Shown here: positions 55,195 to 64,000 of the stretch, piece by piece
Layout of the letters: every line of letters starts with the position of its first letter
Numbering within the stretch: position 1 is the first letter of the stretch
DNA from: Empedobacter tilapiae
Lineage (GTDB): Bacteria; Bacteroidota; Bacteroidia; Flavobacteriales; Weeksellaceae
Assembly (NCBI RefSeq): GCF_004785645.1
Contig: NZ_SRPE01000001.1
Coordinates: forward strand, 124,001 to 188,000
Length of the DNA stretch: 64,000 bases
Direction: 5' to 3'
Notes under the pieces: generated by a model
Seen by the model: only the letters and a program-made list of their open reading frames with translations
What the model was told of the DNA's origin: nothing
Databases searched by the model: none
Translations under genes and position numbers: made by a program

Positions 55195-56286
55195 TTAGAA
55201 ATCGTCTTCTGCTCCTTTTAATTTTTCTGCATTTTCTGCCATTTTCAATGCATCAATCATTTCTTGAATATCTCCATTCATAAAGTTATCCAAATTATAA
55301 ATTGATTTATTGATACGGTGATCTGTTACACGACCTTGTGGATAGTTGTATGTACGAATTTTAGCCGAACGGTCACCAGTCGAAACTAATGATTTACGTT
55401 GAGCAGAACGTTCTGAATGTTTTTTCTCGAACTCGATTTCATACAATTTCGTACGTAATAATTGTAACGCTTTTTCACGGTTCTTGTGTTGAGAACGCGC
55501 TTCTTGACAAACAATTACAATTCCAGAAGGTTTGTGCGTTAATTGAACTTTCGTTTCAACTTTATTTACATTTTGTCCTCCCGCACCAGACGAACGAGCT
55601 GTTTGATACTCCAAATCTGCTGGATTAATCACTACATCAACCTCCTCTGCTTCTGGTAAAACCGCAACCGTAATCGCCGATGTATGCACACGTCCTTGCG
55701 ATTCTGTTTCAGGAACACGTTGTACACGGTGAACACCCGATTCGTATTTCATTGTTCCGTACACTGCATTTCCTTCTACTTGCATCACCAACTCTTTGTA
55801 TCCTTTTCCAGATGCTTCAGAAGTATTTAATACTTCGTGTTTCCATCCTTTTTCTTTGAAATACATTGAATACATGCGGTAAATATCTTCTACGAAAATC
55901 GCTGCTTCATCTCCTCCTGTTCCAGAACGTAACTCGACAATGATGTTTTTCTCATCTTCTGGATCTTTTGGAATCAACATCATTTTGATTTCTTCCTCTA
56001 AAGGTGGAATCGCATTGATTGCTTCGTCTTTTTCTATTTTAGCTAACTCAACCATTTCTGCATCAGAACCATCTTGAATAATTTCGTCTGCTTCCTCAAT
56101 TACATTGATTAAGTTTTCGTATTGTTTTTGCATTTCAACAAAGTCTTTCAAATCAGAATATTCTTTGTTTAATTTCGCATAACGAGTTTGATCTGTTACG
56201 ATATCTGGTTGGATGATTAAATCTGCCACCTCATCGAAACGTTGTTTGATTGCTCTTAATTTATCTAATAGACCTAAATCTGCCAT
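55195..56286 (-). CDS. prfA: Peptide chain release factor 1
   Basis: Class I release factor reading UAA and UAG (363 aa). The peptide-hydrolysis motif GGQ is in [15 protein letters not shown], and the codon-recognition tripeptide is PET in [15 protein letters not shown], corresponding to PxT of RF1 and not SPF of RF2. The N-terminal helical domain precedes [12 protein letters not shown]. There is no frameshift. Terminators lie on both sides, so it is a single gene. Confidence 0.97.
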   Translation of the reverse strand: MADLGLLDKLRAIKQRFDEVADLIIQPDIVTDQTRYAKLNKEYSDLKDFVEMQKQYENLINVIEEADEIIQDGSDAEMVELAKIEKDEAINAIPPLEEEIKMMLIPKDPEDEKNIIVELRSGTGGDEAAIFVEDIYRMYSMYFKEKGWKHEVLNTSEASGKGYKELVMQVEGNAVYGTMKYESGVHRVQRVPETESQGRVHTSAITVAVLPEAEEVDVVINPADLEYQTARSSGAGGQNVNKVETKVQLTHKPSGIVIVCQEARSQHKNREKALQLLRTKLYEIEFEKKHSERSAQRKSLVSTGDRSAKIRTYNYPQGRVTDHRINKSIYNLDNFMNGDIQEMIDALKMAENAEKLKGAEDDF

Positions 56287-56346
56287 ATACTTTTATTGGA
56301 TTGCAAAGATACAATAACTCAAGGGATTCAGAAAATTTGAATAAAA

Positions 56347-56373
56347 AAAACCGATGAGAAATCATCGGTTTTG
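56347..56373 (-). terminator. Terminator of the T9SS adhesin-like gene
   Basis: AAAACCGATGA-gaaa-TCATCGGTTTT hairpin; the minus-strand RNA ends in a T-run. Confidence 0.85.
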
Positions 56374-56395
56374 TGATTTATTAGTTGTTATATAA

Positions 56396-57751
56396 TTATT
56401 TTTTAATAATCTTTTTCACAACTTTAGTTGCTCCATCGTTAATTTTTAAAACATATACTCCTTTTGGTAAAGAAGAAATGTTGTAAGAATCTGCATAATC
56501 AAATGATTGTACTTTTTTACCAACCATATCATATAATTCAATTGTAACGTTCGCTTTATTTAGAGTTGTACCTAAATCAATTTTAAAAGAATCTTCAACT
56601 GGATTAGGATAAACGTTAGTAACTTGTTTTGTATTAATGTCAGAAGTAGCTAATGTTTTCAATTTTCCTTCAACAGAGACATTATCAATATTAATACGAT
56701 ACATATCTGTTACATTAAAATGTCTGAATGTGATGTAAATTTTTTGTCCTACAAATTCTGTTAAATCAACTGATCGTTGAGCTTCTTTTCCTGGTAAATC
56801 TTTTTCAGTAAATACTTGTTTAAAAGCTGCTTCATTTGATGTATCATTAGTTGTAGAAATATAAACTGCATAGTTTTCTTTATTATATTTCGGATCAGAA
56901 GCAAATACACCATATTTCAGAGTTGCCTGACCATCTACATTTGTTAAATCTATTTGAGGAGAAGTAATCCAGTTATCAGGTGTTAATGGACCTACATTAT
57001 TAATAAATGATGCAGAAGTAATCAAAGGGCTTCCTACTGGAATACCATTTTCATCAGTTGATTGTACGGCAGACCATTTATAACCATCTCCATCTTTATC
57101 ATATAATTTCCAATCACTGATATCTTTGTCATCAAAATTATCTGACCAAATAACGTCTCCTGTTGGTTGTGGATCAGTAGAATCATTTACTTTGATATCG
57201 TCTATTAATAACATAAACATATCCGTAGAATTATTAACAAAAGCAATTCTTATTTGTTTACCTATGTATTCTTTTAAATCAATTGTTCTTTTTGTCCAAT
57301 CACCATTCTCCGATGAGATACTTAATAATTCTGTTTTAAAATCTTCTATAGTATTTCCTCCTGTAGAAATCATTACTTTATAGCCATCTGAAAACTCTGG
57401 ATCTTGAGCTTTGGCATTCCATTCAATAACTGGTGCTTTAGTATCTTTAAGATCTATTACTGGAGAAATTAACCAATCGTCTGATGTTCCTGCCGGATTA
57501 TACCATGAAGTACTCATTGCTGAATAATTACCTGCTGGACCTCCATAGTTTCCATTTGCCCCAAGTCTATCAATAGAATTCCAGCCATTCTTTATAAAAC
57601 TCATTGCTGAAGCTGGTGTATTCTTATCATTATCTATAACAGTCCAAGCACTTATACCTGGTCCATTTCCATCAAAATCTTCTTGAAAAATTTGTGCTGA
57701 TAATGTCGAAATTGAAGACAACGTTAATAAAGAAAATAAAATTTTTTTCAT
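56396..57751 (-). CDS. Secreted protein with two choice-of-anchor J domains and T9SS sorting domain
   Basis: Cell-surface or secreted protein (451 aa). Signal peptide MKKILFSLLTLSSISTLSAQ. Two MAM-like jelly-roll (choice-of-anchor J/cleaved adhesin) domains follow at about 22-190 and 200-362; each has a DF(D)...GW/W start, a SPxIDL segment (DDWLISPVIDLKD and DNWITSPQIDLTN), a ...YKVMIST or YAVYIST strand, and an IDDIKV/IDNVSV closing strand. The last 75 residues are a type A T9SS sorting domain (VYPNPVEDSFKI ... VLKINDGATKVVKKIIKK). It probably binds carbohydrate or protein outside the cell. Confidence 0.9.
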   Translation of the reverse strand: MKKILFSLLTLSSISTLSAQIFQEDFDGNGPGISAWTVIDNDKNTPASAMSFIKNGWNSIDRLGANGNYGGPAGNYSAMSTSWYNPAGTSDDWLISPVIDLKDTKAPVIEWNAKAQDPEFSDGYKVMISTGGNTIEDFKTELLSISSENGDWTKRTIDLKEYIGKQIRIAFVNNSTDMFMLLIDDIKVNDSTDPQPTGDVIWSDNFDDKDISDWKLYDKDGDGYKWSAVQSTDENGIPVGSPLITSASFINNVGPLTPDNWITSPQIDLTNVDGQATLKYGVFASDPKYNKENYAVYISTTNDTSNEAAFKQVFTEKDLPGKEAQRSVDLTEFVGQKIYITFRHFNVTDMYRINIDNVSVEGKLKTLATSDINTKQVTNVYPNPVEDSFKIDLGTTLNKANVTIELYDMVGKKVQSFDYADSYNISSLPKGVYVLKINDGATKVVKKIIKK

Positions 57752-57955
57752 AATATATAATTTAGTGTTAATAAATAATTAGTGTTTGTTGAAATTAATT
57801 TAATTAAAAATAAACAACACTATTTTAGTGCAAAAAAATATCATTTATTAAACATATTTATTGTTTAATAAAAAATAAAGTTATTTTTTTACGAAAAAAC
57901 ATCAAAAAAACACATTTATTAACAATAATTAAAAAAAAATCATTCTATCAATAAA

Positions 57956-57987
57956 AAAAACTTAAACAAGAGTTTGTTTAAGTTTTT
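57956..57987 (-). terminator. Terminator of the DUF3817 gene
   Basis: AAAACTTAAACAA-gag-TTTGTTTAAGTTTT stem with T-tract on the minus strand. Confidence 0.8.
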
Positions 57988-58010
57988 ATTTTTTATATAA
58001 TTATCCAGAG

Positions 58011-58325
58011 TTATTTTATTTCCTCCTCAGCCAACATTGCTTTGTACTTTTTTCCTTCAATAAATTTCTTCTCAGCCCAAATTGTTCCTCCAGGAATAAT
58101 CGCTGCTACAAAAAATATCCAAAAAATTGCCATACTCCAATTGTATTTTTCTTTTAAAAGATATAAAAGAATAACATACAAGATAAATAACCCTCCGTGA
58201 ACTCGGCCTGAATGAGTTACCCAAGTTGGATCGTCCCATATATATTTCATAGGCATAGCTATGAAAAATAAAATAATCGCCGAAAGCGCTTCTAAATAAC
58301 CAATAACTTTAAAAAATTTCAACAT
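58011..58325 (-). CDS. DUF3817 domain membrane protein
   Basis: Small inner-membrane protein (104 aa) with three hydrophobic segments. It matches DUF3817, also found in YdzA-like proteins: FKVIGYLEALSAIILFFIAMP, WVTHSGRVHGGLFILYVI (conserved G-x-x-H-G) and a third segment ending FVAAIIPGGTIWAEK. I use the ATG at 58325 instead of a TTG seven codons upstream. No function is established. Confidence 0.8.
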   Translation of the reverse strand: MLKFFKVIGYLEALSAIILFFIAMPMKYIWDDPTWVTHSGRVHGGLFILYVILLYLLKEKYNWSMAIFWIFFVAAIIPGGTIWAEKKFIEGKKYKAMLAEEEIK

Positions 58326-58433
58326 TCCGCTTAAATTTGAAGCCAAAAATAATTTTTAATTTTCATATGAATGCTAATAGATATCAGTAAAACAAATACT
58401 TAACATCTATTTTATACGTTATTACAAACAACC

Positions 58434-60062
58434 ATGCGATTTCTAGGTTACATATTTATATTTTTTATCCAAACTATTTTACTTTTTGGACAAGAAAAAT
58501 CTTATCATTTTTTTCGTTATAATAATGATACAAAATCGTATACAAAAGATTTTGAAAATAAAAATTTAGATTCTTCTTTAGATTCTTTACAGAAAATAGG
58601 TTATTATACGTTAACTGTTGATTCTATAAAAAATGAGAATGTTTATTTGAACAAAGGAAAACTATATCAAACTATTTGGATAAAGAATAATGAGCTTTTC
58701 GAGAATAAAAAGAATTATTTCCCTACTAATAATCTAGATTCTATTCTAACTAAACTCTCAACCGAAAATATTAATAAAGGTTATCCTTTTGCTCAGATAA
58801 AACTAATTACAAATGGTTTTGAAAAAGATGAGCAAAAAATAGAATTAGTTTTAGAAAGAGGAAATCAACGAACGGTAGATGGAGTAAAATTAATAGGTTA
58901 TGAAAAACTCTCTAAAGGGTATTTGAGACATGGTTTGAATATCAAAAAAGGAGAAGTTTACAATGAACAGAAACTTGCAACAATTTCCGATTTAATACGG
59001 CAAACCAATTATATAGCAGAAGTGCAGCAACCTAAAACATTGTTTAAACCAGATTCTACTATTTTATATATATATCCAAAAAAAGTTGGTTCAAATTATT
59101 TTGATGGAGTTTTAGGATTTGGAACTGATGATAACGGAGATTTTAAATTGAATGGAAATGTACAACTTTCATTAAATAATATTTTTAATAGTTTAGAAGA
59201 AATACGATTAAATTGGATTGGAACTGCAAACAAAAACACATCGTTGAATATTGGTGTTAAAGTGCCTTATTTGTTCAAATCTGCAATTGGTTCGGAAACG
59301 AATTTCAAGCTTTTCAAGCAAGATTCTATTTTTGTTAATTTAGATTTTTCTGAACGATTATTTTATCAACTCAATCTTAATTCGAATATAGGAGTAAGCG
59401 GAATTATACAATCTTCAAACTTTTTATTGGAAGATGATTCCTATCTAAAATCGAGTTATGACGATTATTCGAAAATTGGTTTTGGTTTGAGTTATCATTA
59501 TTTCCTAAAACATCCTTTTCGTTTGATGGAAGGAAAATCGATGTTGAATGTTATGGTAAATTCTATTCGTAAAAAAGAAAAGAATTTTTCTTGGACAGAA
59601 GATTTGGAAAATAAAACCGTCAATCAAGTTGAAGTTGGTCTAAAAACGTTTCGTTTATTCGAATTAACAAAAAAACACTACCTAAAAGCTAGTGCAGAGT
59701 TTAGAGGTTTACTCACAAAAGATGATGATTTTTCCGAAAATGAACTATACCGAATTGGAGGATTTGGAAGTTTTAGAGGTTTCAACGAAGAAAGTATCAC
59801 TGCGAATATGTATGGTTTCGTAAATGTAGATTATCGTTTTGTACCAAGTGAAGCATTTTATATTGGTTTATTTACTGATTATGGTTTTATTGATAACAAA
59901 CGAACTAATATGAATACGTCATTATTAAGTTTTGGAACAGGAATTTCTTTTTTAACCAAAATGGGAATTTTCAATTTGAGTTATGCTGTAGGAAAAACAG
60001 ACAATTCTTCCTTTGATTTTAAAGAATCTAAAATTCACTTTGGGATATTAAGTCAGTTTTAA
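58434..60062 (+). CDS. Short Omp85/BamA-like outer-membrane protein
   Basis: Outer-membrane protein of 542 aa with signal peptide (YIFIFFIQTILLFGQ). About two POTRA-like modules span 60-220 (GYPFAQIKLITNGF, RTVDGVKLIGYEKLSKG). A 16-strand Omp85 barrel follows with a RIGGFGSFRGFNEESI loop, the equivalent of the VRGF/Y motif, and a C-terminal strand ending SKIHFGILSQF. It is smaller than BamA and lacks the lipobox of TamL, so its role (assembly factor or secretion pore) is open. A CCTTGTCAAGG hairpin follows. Confidence 0.83.
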   Translation: MRFLGYIFIFFIQTILLFGQEKSYHFFRYNNDTKSYTKDFENKNLDSSLDSLQKIGYYTLTVDSIKNENVYLNKGKLYQTIWIKNNELFENKKNYFPTNNLDSILTKLSTENINKGYPFAQIKLITNGFEKDEQKIELVLERGNQRTVDGVKLIGYEKLSKGYLRHGLNIKKGEVYNEQKLATISDLIRQTNYIAEVQQPKTLFKPDSTILYIYPKKVGSNYFDGVLGFGTDDNGDFKLNGNVQLSLNNIFNSLEEIRLNWIGTANKNTSLNIGVKVPYLFKSAIGSETNFKLFKQDSIFVNLDFSERLFYQLNLNSNIGVSGIIQSSNFLLEDDSYLKSSYDDYSKIGFGLSYHYFLKHPFRLMEGKSMLNVMVNSIRKKEKNFSWTEDLENKTVNQVEVGLKTFRLFELTKKHYLKASAEFRGLLTKDDDFSENELYRIGGFGSFRGFNEESITANMYGFVNVDYRFVPSEAFYIGLFTDYGFIDNKRTNMNTSLLSFGTGISFLTKMGIFNLSYAVGKTDNSSFDFKESKIHFGILSQF

Positions 60063-60068
60063 AAAATT

Positions 60069-60084
60069 AACCTTGTCAAGGTTA
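60069..60084. repeat. CCTTGTCAAGG-family palindrome, copy 3
   Basis: AACCTTGTCAAGGTT, a perfect 15-base palindrome; it equals one arm of the 54.2 kb hairpin. Confidence 0.6.
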
Positions 60085-60135
60085 GTTTTATTTAGCTCTA
60101 AATATACATTTTACAAAAATATATAGTACCTAATT

Positions 60136-60930
60136 TTATTTTAGATTAATAATTACAGAAAATTCTGAATTAACATTTATATTACCAACTGTAGCTGGTT
60201 TCCATTCATTTTGCTTTATTAAATTAAATGCTAAATTCTTAATTGATTCGTTATAATTCTCTTTATTCGTTTTTATATCAAAGTAAGTAATATAATAGTC
60301 TTTTATGCTTGCTTTTCCATATTTATCTACATAAATGTCAATTCTAATTTCAGCAGTTCCATTCTCTTTATTTGTAATAATATATTTTTTGTCATATTGA
60401 TTATACAATTCATCAAATTTCTCTTGTAATCCGGTATGATGCTCTTCATCATAATATTTATCTCCAGGAAATAAAGCAGGTTTGTTCCATATACCATTTA
60501 TACTGCCTTTAGAAAATATTAAATCTGGATTTTTTCGTATCCAGATGCTATCTGAAATGAAATGTATAGAATCTATAAATTTACTTCCGAATCTTTCTTC
60601 AAAAACCAAATTCATAAGTTCACAATTACAATTTTGACGTTTATTTTTATAAACGATATCGGAATAATGAGCTTCTTTGATTTCAATTTTTTGAGATTTT
60701 AGTATACTATCAAATTCTTTAACGTGCCTTTCTTCTGTAAAATTGGTTAGCATACCATAACTTTTACAATAAATACCTGTTCCTTTTTTTATATCGTTTT
60801 CTACTTCTTTTATACTATTTAAACAATCAGTATCATTTTTATGAATACCATTCTTAAATTTTTGTATTGTTTTATTGTTCTCACAAGACATTAATAGAAT
60901 TATAAAAAAAAGAAAAATTATTTGTTTCAT
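60136..60930 (-). CDS. Hypothetical lipoprotein
   Basis: Predicted lipoprotein of 264 aa. The lipobox IILLMSC places the anchor at Cys16, followed by ENNKTIQ. The mature part has a paired-cysteine stretch (RQNCNCELMN) and, at the C-terminus, a region (AEIRIDIYVDKYGKASIKDY ... NLIKQNEWKPATVGNINVNS) that looks like a TonB C-terminal domain. TonB-like ends occur in several Bacteroidota lipoproteins; the actual role is unknown. The upstream gap carries the second 42-bp repeat array. Confidence 0.62.
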   Translation of the reverse strand: MKQIIFLFFIILLMSCENNKTIQKFKNGIHKNDTDCLNSIKEVENDIKKGTGIYCKSYGMLTNFTEERHVKEFDSILKSQKIEIKEAHYSDIVYKNKRQNCNCELMNLVFEERFGSKFIDSIHFISDSIWIRKNPDLIFSKGSINGIWNKPALFPGDKYYDEEHHTGLQEKFDELYNQYDKKYIITNKENGTAEIRIDIYVDKYGKASIKDYYITYFDIKTNKENYNESIKNLAFNLIKQNEWKPATVGNINVNSEFSVIINLK

Positions 60931-61345
60931 TTTAGAGCTAATTTCCCACTAATATAATTATTTATCTGTAAGGCTACATTAATCCAAAACATGTCCGTTT
61001 GTAATAAATGTTAAGTTACGTTTATCTCAATCACATCTGTTTCTAATGTTCGTCAAAAAGATTTGATTACAAACAAGGTTCTTTTACGTTACCCGAGGAC
61101 TAAGTTTATTATAAACAAGTATGTTTGTAATGTTCGTCAAGAAAATTTAATTACAAACAGGTATGTTTTACCTTACCCGAAGACTCGGTTGATCACAAAC
61201 AAGTATGTTTTAGCTTACCAAATGTATTGTGTGAATGAATACTAAGAAGTTCTATTAAAAAAACTTTAAATTTTTATAGGTTTATTGTTAACTTTTTTAT
61301 GAAATTAGCTACTAATAAAAAATACTCACACAAAAGAATTTAAAA
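60931..61345. other. Gene-free region holding repeat array 2
   Basis: About 415 bases between divergent genes. It holds the repeat array at 60990-61233 and, after it, an AT-rich leader for the C1 peptidase gene. The short open frame through the array is a by-product of the repeats. Confidence 0.6.
60990..61233. repeat. Array 2 of the 42-bp repeat family, inverted relative to array 1
   Basis: Units begin at 61066, 61108, 61150 and 61192, each 42 bases apart, with two more degenerate copies before them (one six bases shorter at 61030). Two spacer types alternate: TGTTCGTCAAGAAAATTTA, which is the reverse complement of the array 1 spacer with four differences, and a different type containing TTACCCGAAGACT. 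The TTACAAACA / TGTTTGTAA palindrome is shared. Confidence 0.85.
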
Positions 61346-62539
61346 ATGCGTAAAATTTTTTATCCAATTTTAGCTTCAGCTTTATTTTTAGCTTCAGCTC
61401 AATTGGTATCTGCACAAGACAATTTAGTTAATTCATTAAACAAAAACGTTAGTGAAAATAGTAAAGAAGCATTCAAATTTACAGATGTTATAAATTTGGC
61501 TAAAACTCCAGTAGAAAACCAAGGTTCTTCAGGAACTTGTTGGTCATATTCTGGAAATTCTTTCTTCGAATCAGAAATGTTAAGAATGGGAAAACAACCT
61601 ATTCAATTGTCTCCAATTTTCAATGCAAGAAACACATATGTTGAAAAAGGTAAACAATATGTTCGTATGCATGGAGCAACAACTTTAGGTGACGGAGGTG
61701 GTTTTTTTGATGTTTTAAATACAATCAAAAAATACGGGGCTGTTCCTGTTGAAGCTTATACAGGTCTAAATTATGGAACTAAAATTAACCAATTTGGTGA
61801 AATGGCTGCAATTCAAGAAGGAGTTTTGAAAGCTGTTGTTTCTAATCCAAATGGAAAATTAACACCTAACTGGGAGAAAGCTTATACAGCTGTTTTAGAT
61901 AGCTATTTAGGAGAATATCCAAAAGAGTTCACGTACAACGGAAAAAAATATACACCACGTACATTTGCTGATCAAGTGGTAGGAATTAATCCAAACGATT
62001 ATGTTGCGATTACATCTTTCAAAGATCATAACTATTACAAACCATTTGTATTAGCAATTCCTGATAATTGGGCGTACGAATCTTTTTATAATGTCCCAAT
62101 GACAGAAATGACAGATAACATTGACTATGCTTTGAAAAACGGATTTACAGTTGCTTGGGCAACGGACGTTTCTGAAAAAGGATTTAGCTGGAAAAATGGT
62201 GTAGCGTATGTACCAGAAGTTGATTTTGCAGATATGAATGCTCAACAAAAAGCTGATATGTTCAAAGGTCCAAAACCAGAAAAAGTAATTACAGAGGATA
62301 TGCGTCAAGCTGCTTTTGATGATTACCAAACAACTGATGATCACGGAATGCACATTGTTGGTATTGCGAAAGATCAAAACGGAAAAGATTACTACATCGT
62401 GAAAAACTCTTGGGGTTTAACTAACGATTACGAAGGATATCTTTATGTAACAAAAGCTTTTGTTCAGTACAAAACAACAAATATTTTAGTTCACAAAAAC
62501 GGTGTTCAAAAACAAACGTTGAAAAAATTAGGAATCTAA
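61346..62539 (+). CDS. Secreted C1-family cysteine peptidase (bleomycin-hydrolase-like)
   Basis: Papain-fold aminopeptidase of the C1B/bleomycin hydrolase type (397 aa), exported by a signal peptide (ILASALFLASAQLVSAQ). The catalytic triad is visible: Cys65 in NQGSSGTCWSYSGNSF, His333 in DDHGMHIVGIA and Asn354 in VKNSWGLTN. The MHGATTLGDGGGFFDVLNTI segment is the conserved loop of this family. It is monocistronic with a bidirectional terminator. Substrate is unknown; bacterial relatives digest peptides. Confidence 0.92.
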   Translation: MRKIFYPILASALFLASAQLVSAQDNLVNSLNKNVSENSKEAFKFTDVINLAKTPVENQGSSGTCWSYSGNSFFESEMLRMGKQPIQLSPIFNARNTYVEKGKQYVRMHGATTLGDGGGFFDVLNTIKKYGAVPVEAYTGLNYGTKINQFGEMAAIQEGVLKAVVSNPNGKLTPNWEKAYTAVLDSYLGEYPKEFTYNGKKYTPRTFADQVVGINPNDYVAITSFKDHNYYKPFVLAIPDNWAYESFYNVPMTEMTDNIDYALKNGFTVAWATDVSEKGFSWKNGVAYVPEVDFADMNAQQKADMFKGPKPEKVITEDMRQAAFDDYQTTDDHGMHIVGIAKDQNGKDYYIVKNSWGLTNDYEGYLYVTKAFVQYKTTNILVHKNGVQKQTLKKLGI

Positions 62540-62556
62540 TTATTATCTTCTTAAAC

Positions 62557-62590
62557 AAAAAAACCGATGATATTATCATCGGTTTTTTTA
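62557..62590. terminator. Bidirectional terminator
   Basis: AAAACCGATGA-tatta-TCATCGGTTTT, with seven A before and seven T after, between the C1 peptidase and glnA genes. Confidence 0.9.
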
Positions 62591-62603
62591 ATCATTTGAA
62601 ATA

Positions 62604-64000
62604 TTATCTCGTAAATAACAATTCTCTGTATTTTGTTAAAACCCAGTATTCGTTATCGACCATTAATTCTAACTTATCTGCGTGATAACGAATTTCATCA
62701 TAATATGGTTTTACTTTATCACAATAAGCATGTGCTTTTTCTTCTAAAGATTCAACCACATTTGCTTCTTTACGTGCATCCATCATCAAGTGCAATTTTG
62801 CATTTAATTCATTTACATGCATCGAAATTTTCTTCAAAATGATTAATTGTTCACCTGCATATTCTTCATAACCATCTCCAAAAATATCTTTGAATCCTTT
62901 AATGTTTTTGATCAATATGTTTTGATATTTAAAAGCTGTCGGAATAATATGATTTCTCACAATATCACCTAAAACACGACCTTCAATCTGAATTTTCTTG
63001 ATATAATCTTCTAATTCGATTTCGTAACGCGCTTCAACTTCTGTGTTGTTCATCACATTAAGCTCAGAAAATAAATCCAACGATTTTTGAGAAACTTTTG
63101 CTTTTAAAGCAGATGGTGTTGTCTTGTGATTTGACAATCCTCTACGAGCCGCTTCTTCTTCCCATTCTTTGCTGTATCCGTCACCTTCGAATAATATATT
63201 CTTCGTTTCTTTTATATATTCACGTAAAACATTGAAAATTGCTTCGTCTTTTTTCAAACCTGTTTCAACCAAAGCATCAACTTCTTTTTTGAAATCAATC
63301 AATTGTTTTGCTACAATTGCGTTCAAGGTTGTCATTGCATTTGCACAGTTTGCAGTCGATCCTACAGCGCGGAACTCGAATTTATTTCCTGTAAAAGCAA
63401 AAGGAGAAGTTCTGTTTCTGTCTGTATTGTCTAATAAAACATCTGGAATTTTTCCAACAACGTTTAATTTTAAATCAGTTTTTTCTTCTGGAGATAATTT
63501 CCCTGTCGAAACACCTTCTAACTCTTCCAATACTTTTGTCAATTGTTGACCAATAAAAATCGAAATAATTGCCGGAGGAGCTTCATTTGCACCTAAACGA
63601 TGGTCATTAGAAGCAGAAGCGATAGAAGCACGTAACAATTCCTCGTAAATTGAAACTGCTTTGATGGTATTAATAAAGAACGTTAAAAACTGTAAATTGC
63701 TGTTTGGCGTTTTTCCTGGTGCTAATAAATTTACTCCAGTATCTGTTGCTAACGACCAGTTATTGTGCTTTCCAGATCCATTAACTCCTTTGAAAGGTTT
63801 TTCGTGGAATAATACTTTAAAATGATGACGCTCACCCACTTTTTGCATCACATCCATTAACAATGAATTGTGGTCAACTGCTAAATTCGTTTCTTCGAAA
63901 ATTGGCGCTAACTCAAATTGATTTGGAGCAACTTCGTTGTGACGAGTTTTTACTGGAATTCCCAACAACATACATTCATTCTCCAAATCGCGCATATAAT
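62604..64000 (-). CDS. glnA: Type III glutamine synthetase (5' end missing)
   Basis: Class III glutamine synthetase (GlnN type), which joins ammonia to glutamate. The frame is open to the window edge, so the N-terminal part is missing: about 465 of roughly 730 residues are present. Signatures: VKTRHNEVAPNQFELAPIFEE, GVNGSGKHNNWSLATDTG, ASASNDHRLGANEAPPAI and NRTSPFAFTGNKFEFRAVGS. These fit GSIII, the usual form in Bacteroidota. The Met at 63995 is internal. Confidence 0.95.
   Translation of the reverse strand, partial: YMRDLENECMLLGIPVKTRHNEVAPNQFELAPIFEETNLAVDHNSLLMDVMQKVGERHHFKVLFHEKPFKGVNGSGKHNNWSLATDTGVNLLAPGKTPNSNLQFLTFFINTIKAVSIYEELLRASIASASNDHRLGANEAPPAIISIFIGQQLTKVLEELEGVSTGKLSPEEKTDLKLNVVGKIPDVLLDNTDRNRTSPFAFTGNKFEFRAVGSTANCANAMTTLNAIVAKQLIDFKKEVDALVETGLKKDEAIFNVLREYIKETKNILFEGDGYSKEWEEEAARRGLSNHKTTPSALKAKVSQKSLDLFSELNVMNNTEVEARYEIELEDYIKKIQIEGRVLGDIVRNHIIPTAFKYQNILIKNIKGFKDIFGDGYEEYAGEQLIILKKISMHVNELNAKLHLMMDARKEANVVESLEEKAHAYCDKVKPYYDEIRYHADKLELMVDNEYWVLTKYRELLFTR

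Noticed and set aside
61063-61245. Open frame of 60 codons with a 14-residue periodic peptide
   Set aside because: The period equals the 42-bp repeat unit, and no ribosome site or homology is visible; it is a by-product of the repeat array.

Overview
The window is AT-rich, gene-dense DNA from a member of the Bacteroidota, class Flavobacteriia, most likely family Weeksellaceae (Empedobacter/Wautersiella-like; the genus is an inference). The evidence is two secreted proteins with type IX secretion (T9SS) C-terminal sorting domains, a TamL-type lipoprotein Omp85, class III glutamine synthetase, DUF2851 and DUF6261 proteins, and repeated use of the Bacteroidota -7 promoter box TAnnTTTG. No phage, integrase, transposase or CRISPR array was seen.

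Layout. 1-5 kb: clpC (3' end cut off by the window), a TANGO2/NRDE protein, a translationally coupled DinB-like/ATP-grasp pair, a rhomboid protease and a lipoprotein. 6-10 kb: a secreted reprolysin-like metalloprotease (T9SS cargo), ybaB and obg. 10-13 kb: two small membrane proteins, pyrD and an unusual fusion of an Mrr-like nuclease domain to an ImmA/IrrE peptidase domain. 13-20 kb: adk-hpt, hemN, kdsA, a glycosyltransferase operon, an ftsE-like ATPase and rpmH. 20-31 kb: gyrA with a TPR protein, surE, a Prc/Tsp protease with an OppC-like permease, an HU-family protein, a beta-lactamase-fold serine hydrolase and a TrmH-type methyltransferase. 31-37 kb: tamL, fbaA, accD and a tRNA cluster Gly(GCC)-Leu(TAA)-Gly(TCC). 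37-45 kb: a chagasin-type protease inhibitor, a COG2509 flavoprotein, crcB, an M16 peptidase, a protein with four helix-hairpin-helix-like repeats, a PspC-domain protein and a DUF2851 protein. 45-50.6 kb: a complete TetR-TolC-HlyD-MFS multidrug efflux operon with a visible palindromic operator over its promoter. 50.7-64 kb: a more accessory stretch with hypothetical lipoproteins, DUF6261, a broken WapI-like immunity gene, orphan trpF, prfA, a second T9SS protein, a short Omp85 protein, a papain/bleomycin-hydrolase-like peptidase and glnA type III (5' end cut off).

Most genes are housekeeping. The least explained material is non-coding: two arrays of a 42-bp unit (about 52.9-53.14 kb and 60.99-61.23 kb) that belong to one family in opposite orientation and carry a palindrome with a compensatory base change; a nested 106-nt inverted repeat at about 55.0 kb; and a small dispersed family of hairpins built on CCTTGTCAAGG. 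The protein-level novelties are the nuclease-ImmA fusion, the four-repeat helix-hairpin-helix protein and the interrupted immunity gene.

All assignments come from reading the sequence and recalling family motifs; no database search was run. Promoter calls rest on the TAnnTTTG consensus and are inferences.
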